Source: Hymenobacter lapidiphilus (lineage in GTDB: Bacteria; Bacteroidota; Bacteroidia; Cytophagales; Hymenobacteraceae). From it: a DNA stretch of 64,000 nt. The DNA lies in the NCBI RefSeq assembly GCF_013377885.1, contig NZ_JABKAU010000005.1, forward strand, positions 1-64,000, read 5' to 3'. The stretch's first letter is position 1. Every line of letters begins with the position of its first letter. A program made the position numbers and the translations under genes. The notes under the pieces are model-generated. The model did not search any database and was not told the origin of the DNA. It worked only from the letters and a program-made list of their open reading frames with translations. Positions 26,132 through 33,221 of this stretch are shown here, in pieces.

Positions 26132-27550
26132 ATGAACACTGCTACCGCACGCTTTTATACCTATACCTTGTGCCTACTGGCCGGAATACTGCTGGCTGCC
26201 TGCAGCCCATATTTCCATCAGCCATTCGGTCCTGAGCGGGCCCGGCTGGGAGCCGAAGTGAACGGCAACGCTGACATGCTCAGGCTACCGGCGGCGAAGT
26301 CCCGTACGGTGGTAGCGGTGTATAAATTCCGCGACCAGACGGGCCAGTACAAGCCTCAGGCCAATGGGTCCAGTTTCTCTACTGCTATTACGCAGGGCAC
26401 CACCACCATTCTGTTGCGGGCACTCGAAGAGTCAGGCTGGTTTGATCCTATCGAGCGCGAAAACCTGGGTAACCTGCTGAACGAACGTAAAATTATTCGT
26501 TCTACCCGCGCCGAGTTCACCGAGCAGACCGGTGTGCAGCAGCCGGTATTGCCGCCCCTGCTGTTTGCGGGCGTTATGCTGGAAGGAGGTATCATCTCCT
26601 ATGATGCGAATATGCTGACGGGTGGCGCAGGGTTGCGCTACTTTGGTGCTGGTGCTTCGGGGCAGTATCGCCAAGACCGGGTGACGGTATACCTGCGGGC
26701 CATCAGCACCAGTAATGGCCGTATTCTGCGCACCGTGTACACCTCCAAAACTATTCTGTCGCAGCAAATTCAGGGCAGCCTTTTCCGCTTCGTAAGCTTC
26801 AAGCGCCTGATGGAAGCCGAAACGGGCTTCACTTATAACGAGCCCAGCGAAATGGCGATAAAGGAGGCCATTGAAAAAGCTGTGCAGGCCCTCATTTACG
26901 AAGGTATTCAGGACCGTCTCTGGCTTCCCAAGGATTCAACCGAAGCCACAGGCTCCAAAATGCTGCAGTATGTGAGCGAGCGGGAATACGGCAAGTACTA
27001 CGATGTACTGGGCCGGCAGATACTGGACCGCAAAAAGGCGCTGCTGGCTACCATTTCGGGTGGGGGCCAGCGCTACGCCGGCGACTTTGCCTCGCCCCGT
27101 ATTACGGCCATTACACAGTTGCAGGTGGCATATCAGCCCGCAGGCGGCTTTCTCAACCCCTACGTTGCTGTTGGGCAGAGCCGACTAGCCGCCCGTCAGT
27201 TCTTCGACCAGAAATTCTACTTCACCGAGGCAGGCGTGATGATGCGCGTGTTGCCGACCGACCGCTTTACTCCTTATCTGCAGTTGGGTGGCGGTGTAAC
27301 CACCAGTGGTAATAGCTTGTCCACAGTAGGAGCAGCCAGTCGGTTTACGCCCCACGTTTCGGCCGGTGCTGGTCTCGAGTATCAGTTCAGCTTGAACTGG
27401 AGTATGATTGGTGGTGTAGACAGTCGCCTGTTTCTGCGCGACGATATTGACGGCGCTGATGTTGGGCGCTACAATGATAATAGCGTTGGGGTCCGGGTTG
27501 GCATCACCTATCAACTAAGTGCCCGCCGAAAAAGTCCGGCCGCTAAATAA
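26132..27550 (+). CDS. csgG: Curli secretion pore lipoprotein CsgG with C-terminal beta-barrel-like extension
   Basis: A 472-residue outer-membrane lipoprotein forming the curli export pore. The lipobox is LLAACSP with Cys24. The CsgG domain spans about 25-290, with VVAVYKFRDQTGQYKP, RALEESGWFDPIERENLGNLLNERKIIR and the YFGAGASGQYRQDRVTVYLRAIS region. E. coli CsgG is 277 residues. Here about 170 extra residues follow (about 300-472) with alternating aromatic/polar strands (LQVAYQPAGGFLNPYVAVGQSRL, FTPYLQLGGGVTTSG, SVGVRVGITYQL), resembling an OmpA-type eight-strand barrel. The extension is seen in the sequence; how it is placed relative to the pore is not known. Confidence 0.9.
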   Translation: MNTATARFYTYTLCLLAGILLAACSPYFHQPFGPERARLGAEVNGNADMLRLPAAKSRTVVAVYKFRDQTGQYKPQANGSSFSTAITQGTTTILLRALEESGWFDPIERENLGNLLNERKIIRSTRAEFTEQTGVQQPVLPPLLFAGVMLEGGIISYDANMLTGGAGLRYFGAGASGQYRQDRVTVYLRAISTSNGRILRTVYTSKTILSQQIQGSLFRFVSFKRLMEAETGFTYNEPSEMAIKEAIEKAVQALIYEGIQDRLWLPKDSTEATGSKMLQYVSEREYGKYYDVLGRQILDRKKALLATISGGGQRYAGDFASPRITAITQLQVAYQPAGGFLNPYVAVGQSRLAARQFFDQKFYFTEAGVMMRVLPTDRFTPYLQLGGGVTTSGNSLSTVGAASRFTPHVSAGAGLEYQFSLNWSMIGGVDSRLFLRDDIDGADVGRYNDNSVGVRVGITYQLSARRKSPAAK

Positions 27551-27557
27551 TCCTTCT

Positions 27558-27619
27558 ACCCTTCTATAAAAGCACTGTTGCCGCTCCTAGGAGCGGCAAC
27601 AGTGCTTTTATAGAAGGGT
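27558..27619. terminator. 62-bp perfect palindrome with no loop after csgG
   Basis: Two perfectly complementary 31-base arms (27558-27588 and 27589-27619) meet at CCTAGG. The A/T-rich flanks (CTATAAAAG/CTTTTATAG) around a GC core would let it act as a terminator after csgG in either direction. Confidence 0.8.
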
Positions 27620-28024
27620 GGTTTGTGGCTGAAATGCCTTTACTGTAGCCGCATTATTATACTACAGGTACAAAGAGGCTGGAATTACGCTATCTATCAG
27701 GAAAGTCACTTCCACCCCTCAAAGCACTACTGTGTGATTTCCCTGCATCAGTGCTGAATAATTGCCGTTACGCAATAGCCCTAATAGGACAGCATGGTGG
27801 TAGCAGGTAGAGACAGTATAGCAACGTTAAAGCTCCAGCGAGGCGACACCAATCGTCTACCCGTTGTGTCGCCCGGTTGGGTCTTCTGAGTTTGTTCGAC
27901 CAGCACTGCTGATATACCGCCTTGCAGGGGCTACTGCGTAAGGTCAATGAATAACTGCTGCCACGTACCGTTCCCTTAAGTTGATTGTGGGAATGCCACA
28001 GGGTGCGGGATTTTCCCTCGCCTG

Positions 28025-28118
28025 CTATTGAACGGCCCGGACTTGAATCGTGCAACGGCGGGCAGGGCAGGGGTAAGCCCTGCATCCTCTACCAATCAGC
28101 CCTGGCTGCGTAACGCCA
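28025..28118 (-). pseudogene. Degenerate tRNA-like sequence
   Basis: On the minus strand the stretch GGCTGATTGGTAGAGG matches a D-arm (A box), and GATTCAAGTCC matches a T-loop (B box). Between them GCAGG/CCTGC could form an anticodon stem with loop GCTTACC, lacking the universal U33. The acceptor and T stems do not pair well. It looks like a decayed tRNA or chance similarity; not a working tRNA. Confidence 0.2.
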
Positions 28119-28646
28119 AGCACCACCCTGCTGGCATGATGAGTCGCAAAGCGGGTGCCCTCTGATGGTAAGGTCAGAGTCGGCCAACGGGCCAGAGCGT
28201 GCAACAATGGCTTACGATATGTACTGCTGACGCTCAATGCAAAGTAATAGCGCTTTTTGAGGGCTGTTAGAAAGCGCTAAACACATAAGCCATTTAAGAG
28301 CGATTGTGCTGATCAGTCTATTCTCCCCCTAGATCATCGCTTCAAGGAATGCGTACAGGAGCAAAATGTGAATTAAACACTGTTACAAAGATTGTTTTTT
28401 ATGTAAAAGTAAGATTGCTAGATACTTATGATTAAAATTGGTTGTGTCTATAATAGAATAGTATCTAAGTTTTTTATACAAATAAAATATAATTAAAAAA
28501 ACAATTTATTAAACTATACTTATTTGTGATTGATTATGAGGTACATAAGATATGGACATTCAATTTAACTCTTAAAAATATGATATTGTAATGTAAAAGT
28601 ATAACTAAAATTTTTTTGCGTCTATTGCATGTTGATTATTCTTATT

Positions 28647-28654
28647 TATATTTG
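28647..28654 (+). promoter_or_regulatory. -7 box TATATTTG upstream of the first curlin gene
   Basis: TATATTTG matches TAnnTTTG exactly and lies 110 bases before the curlin ATG, implying a long 5' leader of about 100 bases. In such AT-rich sequence chance matches are more likely. Confidence 0.4.
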
Positions 28655-28764
28655 TCTCAATCAAAGGGCAAGGATAATCTTAAAAGGAAATAGTTCCTTT
28701 TGTATGCCTGGCCTACCCCTCGAAATTTTTCTCTTATTTTTTTCACTCTTTTCCCCCCAATACC

Positions 28765-29529
28765 ATGAAAAAAGTACAACTCCTCGCCGCTGCTGCCGTT
28801 CTGTTCGCCAGCTCCGCTTATGCCCAGTCGGGTACCCGCGAAACCTTCCGCGCAATCAACGCCTGCATCGGTTGCGAGCCTGCTCCAGCAGTAGTTCGTC
28901 CTGCCAGCCAGACCAACACCAATAGCACGCCTGCACTTGCTGCTATTGACAACTGCTCGGTAGTAGTACAGGGTGGTACTGGTCTTAATTCCGGAGATAA
29001 CAACCGGGCCGTAGTTGACCAGTCAGGTACTGGTAACCGTGCTGCGCTTTTCCAGCGTGAAGGCAACGGTAACTACGGACTGCAGGTACAGACTGGTGGT
29101 TCTAACCAAGCTACTGCTGTTATCTGGGGCGACAATAACACCTCACTGCAGTTTCAGAGTGGTGACCGCAACAAAGCAGGCATCAACGTAGACCAGGTAT
29201 CAGGAGCTGCTGTACCTCGTTCTTCGCAAAATGGCAACAGAAACTGGGCTGAGCAGAATCAGGCTGGCAATGATAACAACGCCGATATCAAGACCTTCGG
29301 CAACGATAACTATGCCTCGCAGAACCAAGTGGGTAGCCGTAACAGTGGCAGCATCTTCCAGCGTGTGAACGGTAGTGCTGCTACCCAGTCGCAGATTGGT
29401 AACGATAACACCGCTGTAACTCTGCAGGGTGGTTTGGCCAATGTGCCTTCCACTATCAGTGGTCAGCGTAGCTGCATTGAGCAGGGTGGCAACAGCAACC
29501 AGGCGCTGGTAATGCAGAACCGTCGCTAA
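28765..29529 (+). CDS. Curlin-repeat amyloid subunit (CsgA/CsgB-like)
   Basis: A 254-residue exported protein, signal peptide MKKVQLLAAAAVLFASSAYAQ. From about residue 70 to 230 it carries roughly eight degenerate curlin repeats of about 20-22 residues with the pattern N-x-A-x-x-x-Q-x-G-x-x-N: NNRAVVDQSGTGNRAALFQ, NYGLQVQTGGSNQATAV, NWAEQNQAGNDNNADI, NYASQNQVGSRNSGSIFQ, TQSQIGNDNTAV. These form the stacked beta-turn-beta units of curli fibres. Four cysteines (ACIGCEP, DNCSVV, RSCIEQ) are unusual for curlins and may crosslink. It is the first gene after the AT-rich spacer. Whether it is the major (CsgA) or nucleator (CsgB) subunit cannot be told by sequence alone. Confidence 0.85.
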   Translation: MKKVQLLAAAAVLFASSAYAQSGTRETFRAINACIGCEPAPAVVRPASQTNTNSTPALAAIDNCSVVVQGGTGLNSGDNNRAVVDQSGTGNRAALFQREGNGNYGLQVQTGGSNQATAVIWGDNNTSLQFQSGDRNKAGINVDQVSGAAVPRSSQNGNRNWAEQNQAGNDNNADIKTFGNDNYASQNQVGSRNSGSIFQRVNGSAATQSQIGNDNTAVTLQGGLANVPSTISGQRSCIEQGGNSNQALVMQNRR

Positions 29530-29572
29530 GCCTTCGGGTGTAGCAAGGTAAGCCTGTAAGGCAGGTAATAAC

Positions 29573-29611
29573 GGCCGGGCCCCTTTTCTCGCCGGAGAAA
29601 AGAGCCCGGCC
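29573..29611. terminator. Hairpin between the two curlin genes
   Basis: GGCCGGGC (29573-29580) pairs with GCCCGGCC (29604-29611), and the inner CTTTTCTC pairs with GAGAAAAG. No T-run follows, so it may attenuate rather than stop transcription, letting the first curlin be made in excess. Confidence 0.55.
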
Positions 29612-29717
29612 AATGCCTGCTTCTATTGGGCAGGTAGTAGAGTAGAATACCCCAAACTGTTCTGCTCGGCTTCCTGAATAGGTCTAATCTACAGGACTTT
29701 GCGTAACTTCCACTCCT

Positions 29718-30317
29718 ATGAAACAGCTCCGTTTTTTCGCATCTGCCGGCCTGCTGGCCTGTTTGCTGGGTTGGGCCAATGTGGCGCAGGCGCAACAAGA
29801 AGGCCAGAGCGAGGCCAATAACGCATCTCAGCGCCTAGTCGAAGACTTTGGTTTCTCCGCTCTCGACCAGCTGCCGGCGCCAGCAACGCTCAACACCCGC
29901 AACCTGGCAAAATTGGTACAGCTGGGTACTTTCAACAAAGCCCGGGCCGAGCAGGACAACCCTGGCAGCTTTGCTAACCAGGCGTACATTCTGCAGGTAG
30001 GCTCCTTCAATGAAGCCATATTGGTCCAGAGGGGTAGCGGTAATACAACTACCATCAATCAGCAGGGGAACGATAACACAGCCACGAGCAAAGTGCGAGG
30101 CGATGGTAATACCACTAAGCTCAACCAGATTGGCAACGGCAACGAATTCGTGCGCGATGTTACTACCAATCAGACCAGCTTCACGCTAACACAGTTTGGC
30201 AATAGCAACAAACTGCGCCAAACCGGTACCGAGTCGTTGGCTCCTCCGCGCTACGAGGTAGAGATGCGCGGCAACGGCATTCAGCTCTCTATTCAGAATG
30301 GCCGAATCGGCCAGTAG
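29718..30317 (+). CDS. Second curlin-repeat protein (CsgA/CsgB-like)
   Basis: A 199-residue exported protein, signal peptide MKQLRFFASAGLLACLLGWANVAQA. Residues 60-175 hold about six curlin repeats: KLVQLGTFNKARAEQ, NQAYILQVGSFNEAILVQ, NTTTINQQGNDNTATSK, NTTKLNQIGNGNEFVRD, FTLTQFGNSNKLRQTG. The unique stretch before the repeats (LVEDFGFSALDQLPAPATLNTR) is longer than in E. coli CsgB. It is 188 bases after the first curlin, with a hairpin between. One of the two is likely the nucleator; the shorter, less regular protein is the better candidate for that role, by inference. Confidence 0.83.
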   Translation: MKQLRFFASAGLLACLLGWANVAQAQQEGQSEANNASQRLVEDFGFSALDQLPAPATLNTRNLAKLVQLGTFNKARAEQDNPGSFANQAYILQVGSFNEAILVQRGSGNTTTINQQGNDNTATSKVRGDGNTTKLNQIGNGNEFVRDVTTNQTSFTLTQFGNSNKLRQTGTESLAPPRYEVEMRGNGIQLSIQNGRIGQ

Positions 30318-30358
30318 CAAAATAGCTGATCGTTGTGCTCTGCCCGACCTATGTTGGC

Positions 30359-30390
30359 AAACACCCGCCCTCCCAAAGTGGCGGGTGTTT
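30359..30390. terminator. Intrinsic terminator after the second curlin gene
   Basis: AAACACCCGCC (30359-30369) pairs with GGCGGGTGTTT (30380-30390), a perfect 11-bp stem with a short T-run. Confidence 0.8.
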
Positions 30391-30464
30391 GTGCGTTTGA
30401 AATACTGGTTGCAGGAGTCCTATAAATAATCGAATTTGAATGGTACTATGTTTCTAAAAAAAGG

Positions 30465-30472
30465 TATATTTG
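30465..30472 (+). promoter_or_regulatory. -7 box TATATTTG for the csgH-like gene
   Basis: Exact TAnnTTTG match 26 bases before the ATG at 30499, in an AT-rich island after the terminator. It suggests the csgH-like gene and the following lipoprotein gene form a separate unit. Confidence 0.55.
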
Positions 30473-30498
30473 GTGTAAACAAAAAACGCTAAACCGCT

Positions 30499-30882
30499 AT
30501 GTATACTGCTTTGTTTTTTTTGGCTGGCTGGGCCGCGCTGTTGGGAGTCAGTCAGGCGGCATCTGATCTGCCCTGCCGGGCCTGGCTGGAAGCTACGCCG
30601 CACGGCAATATGCTGGAAATGACCGGTAAGTGCGCGAGTCTGACAAAAAAAGCAGCCTCATTCAGGTATGAGATAACCTTGGAGCGCCAGGCAGCTGGTG
30701 GTCGCTCAAGCAGTCAACAGGGCGGTGAATTCGAGTTGGCTCCTGGCCAATCAGTGGTGCTGTCCAGTACGCGGGTAAATATTGATGGGCAAAGTACTTA
30801 CATTGGCCATTTACGCGTCTTCGACACACATAATGTTTTATTAGCGCAGGATTCTGTGCGGCATGAGCCTGGAAGTAAGTAG
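30499..30882 (+). CDS. CsgH-like curli chaperone / amyloid inhibitor
   Basis: A 127-residue exported protein; signal peptide to about residue 20 (WAALLGVSQA). The mature domain is a small beta-sandwich like CsgH, which binds curlin subunits and stops them polymerising in the periplasm. Support: Cys26 and Cys45 (PCRAWLEATPHG, GKCASLTKK) suited to a disulfide, FRYEITLERQAAGG, then QQGGEFELAPGQSVVLSSTRVN and IGHLRVFDTHNVLLAQDSV, matching the QGG and L-x-V-x-D patterns of the family. E. coli uses CsgC for this job; CsgH is the version in other phyla. Position right after the curlin genes fits. Confidence 0.78.
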   Translation: MYTALFFLAGWAALLGVSQAASDLPCRAWLEATPHGNMLEMTGKCASLTKKAASFRYEITLERQAAGGRSSSQQGGEFELAPGQSVVLSSTRVNIDGQSTYIGHLRVFDTHNVLLAQDSVRHEPGSK

Positions 30883-30969
30883 TTTTAAACACCCCTTAGC
30901 CTGTCGATACCCAATTGCCGGCGCAGTATACAATTCCCCTCCGTTTTTCATTGCATTATCCTCCCACCC

Positions 30970-32496
30970 ATGTTCCTTTCCATCCGTTCCCGAACGCTGT
31001 GGCTGCTGTTGGTTATTTCTACGCTGTGGCTCACGAGCTGCGAGGATAATCCGGTGGAGCCGGTGCTGTTTGGCAAAGTAACCGGCACCGTGCGCGATGC
31101 TCGCAACAACCAGCCGCTAGCCAATGCCTCTATTACTTCAACGCCCGCCACATCCTCGATAGTAACCGATGCCCAGGGTAATTTTGAGCTAACTGGTGTA
31201 CCCACTGGCCGCCTGACTATCGTGGCAACCAAGGTCGATTATCGCTCGGTGACGGTAGCCGTAACTGTAGAGAACGAAGCCGCCGTAGCCGTGGCTATTG
31301 TACTGGAGAAAAACCTGTCGACCACGCCGCCCTCGCCACCGGTGCGGCCCGCACCTGCCGACCAGGCCACAGTGCCCGGACCAGATGTGAAGCTGGAGTG
31401 GCATCCGGCAGCAGGCGTAAGCAGAGGCGACTCGTTGCGTTATGATGTAGTGTTGTACCAGGGCACCAGTGGCGCTGCCCGCAATCTGCTCACCAATAGC
31501 CCCGATACTACGGTGGTAGCCAAGCAGCTAAACTATAACACCACATACTTCTGGCAGGTAACAGTACGCAACGCTGGCGGAAGCTCCGCTCGTTCGGCAT
31601 TGTGGAGCTTCCGGACCGGTGCACAACCCGACAACCGCTACCTCTTTGCGCGAACTGAAAACGGTAACACCGATATCTATTCCAGCAACGAAACCGGCAC
31701 CACATTAACGCGCCTCACCGCCTCTCCCTTCGTAGAAGCCAATCCCCGGCTCAGTCCCAACCGCGACCGGATAGCGTATACATCCAATGCTACGGGCCAG
31801 TTTCAGCTTTACACAATGAACCGCGACGGTTCTGACGTGCGGCAGGTAACCTTGCAACCCGTTGACGGCTACTTCAACCAGGGGATAGGCTACTGCTGGT
31901 CGCCAGATGGGGGGCAGCTTGTCTACAGCAGCTTCAACAAACTCTACCGCATCAACCGCGACGGCACTGGCCTGGTACTGCTGGCCACGGCTCCGGCTGA
32001 GCGACATTTCCGCGAGGTGGATTGGACGGGGCAGGGTAACCGCGTAGTGGTGCAGACGGTAGGCGTAAGCATTTACGATTCGGAGTTCTATCTGCTCAAC
32101 GCCGACGGTTCGAACTTCACGCAGCTTATAGGTAACGTGCCTGGGCGCCTCGATTCACCCTCCTTCAGTGTGGAAGGACAGCGCATTATATATACCCGCG
32201 ACGTCGATGCATTCAACGACGGTGCCGGCCGGCAGCTTAACGCGCATATTTTTACGCAAAACCTCGACGGAAGCGGCCTGATCGATGTATCAGCAGGCTC
32301 TGGTGGCACTGCCAACTCCACCAAGCCCGCTGGCTTCAACGATATATTCCCGCGCTACTCGCCTGATGGTGCCCGGATAATATTTGTGCAGGTAAACAAC
32401 GTAACCCAATCAGTACCCGATATTTTCACGGTTGACTTGAATGGCCGGAATCGGGTAAAGCTGTTCGATAACGCGACGATGCCCGATTGGAAATAG
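30970..32496 (+). CDS. Lipoprotein with carboxypeptidase-regulatory-like, Fn3 and TolB-like repeats
   Basis: A 508-residue surface or periplasmic lipoprotein; lipobox LWLTSC with Cys24. Residues about 33-115 are a carboxypeptidase regulatory-like beta-sandwich (GKVTGTVRDARNNQPLANASI ... TDAQGNFELTGVPTGRLTIVA). About 120-215 is Fn3-like (WHPAAGVSRGDSLRYDVVLYQ, YFWQVTVRN). About 220-508 has TolB/PD40 propeller repeats (NPRLSPNRDRIAYTSNATG, YCWSPDGGQLVYSS, FPRYSPDGARIIFV). Such proteins usually bind other molecules at the surface rather than catalyse. It is 87 bases after csgH, same strand, and ends with a strong terminator, so it may be part of the curli locus. Its role there is not established. 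Confidence 0.78.
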   Translation: MFLSIRSRTLWLLLVISTLWLTSCEDNPVEPVLFGKVTGTVRDARNNQPLANASITSTPATSSIVTDAQGNFELTGVPTGRLTIVATKVDYRSVTVAVTVENEAAVAVAIVLEKNLSTTPPSPPVRPAPADQATVPGPDVKLEWHPAAGVSRGDSLRYDVVLYQGTSGAARNLLTNSPDTTVVAKQLNYNTTYFWQVTVRNAGGSSARSALWSFRTGAQPDNRYLFARTENGNTDIYSSNETGTTLTRLTASPFVEANPRLSPNRDRIAYTSNATGQFQLYTMNRDGSDVRQVTLQPVDGYFNQGIGYCWSPDGGQLVYSSFNKLYRINRDGTGLVLLATAPAERHFREVDWTGQGNRVVVQTVGVSIYDSEFYLLNADGSNFTQLIGNVPGRLDSPSFSVEGQRIIYTRDVDAFNDGAGRQLNAHIFTQNLDGSGLIDVSAGSGGTANSTKPAGFNDIFPRYSPDGARIIFVQVNNVTQSVPDIFTVDLNGRNRVKLFDNATMPDWK

Positions 32497-32518
32497 GAGC
32501 AGATTTCAGCAGACGTCA

Positions 32519-32563
32519 GATGAGGGCTACCCGCGAAAGTGTGGGTAGCCCTCATCTTTTTTT
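32519..32563 (+). terminator. Intrinsic terminator closing the curli locus
   Basis: GATGAGGGCTACCC (32519-32532) pairs perfectly with GGGTAGCCCTCATC (32543-32556) and is followed by seven T residues. Confidence 0.93.
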
Positions 32564-33221
32564 GAGCGTAACAGTCATCAACGCAAGTACCTGCTATGTT
32601 GTTGGCAATTAGCAGACGATTAAGGAGTTTGGGAAATCTGATACACAAATGAGAACATCATGCTTCATTTATCATTAACGAGGTCGGGACATGATGTTTT
32701 TTTGAATTCCTAAAAAGCTTTAGTACTTGAAATAAGCAACTATATATGAATAGTTATATAAGTACTTGTCTTTCCAAGCGTGCTTATTTGAATAATGCTG
32801 CCTAGCTTTGTAGCCACTAAGAGCATTGAATAGTGTAATTAGTTGTTTTTCAGTTAGATAGGATGTTGTGTAAGATGGAATCACGCTGTGTAACCAGACG
32901 CTTGAAGATATATTGATTTATTATCTCGGAGAAGTAATATAAGATTGGAATCACAGGGTTATGAATACACCCATGTGTGATTTGGTAAAATAGATGAATG
33001 TTGGTCTAGCAGCCTAAAAACGTTTCCTTCATATAGAAAATATCAGACTATAAATAAAATTAATCATAATCCAAGGTGCGTCCAAGAACGTATAAGGCAA
33101 TGCTTAAAGCACGTTGTTAATGGTATGGATAATGGCATAATCGTTGCTAAGACAATCTGTTACACCTCGACGTCCCTTCAAAAAAAACCTTCCATTCGTA
33201 AACAATTCATTTACCATACTC
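32564..33221. other. AT-rich non-coding gap before the first T9SS cargo gene
   Basis: About 660 bases with no gene or obvious RNA. Composition is AT-rich like the upstream half of 28.2-28.7 kb, with scattered TAnnTTTG-like boxes too common here to assign. It probably holds the promoter of the following gene. Confidence 0.5.

Larger units (their letters stand above)
27620..28764. other. 1.1-kb gene-free, increasingly AT-rich spacer upstream of the curlin genes
   Basis: No convincing gene in about 1,145 bases. The first 620 bases are of normal composition with a tRNA-like stretch (about 28025-28118, minus strand). From about 28240 to 28700 the sequence becomes very AT-rich (runs such as TTTTTTATACAAATAAAATAT), unlike the rest of the window. 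The AT-rich part immediately precedes the curlin genes and may be a long regulatory region or bind nucleoid proteins. Confidence 0.6.

Noticed and set aside
27768..28237. Two minus-strand frames in the spacer before the curlin genes
   Set aside because: Basic, low-complexity translations with no signal or domain; they cross the tRNA-like stretch.
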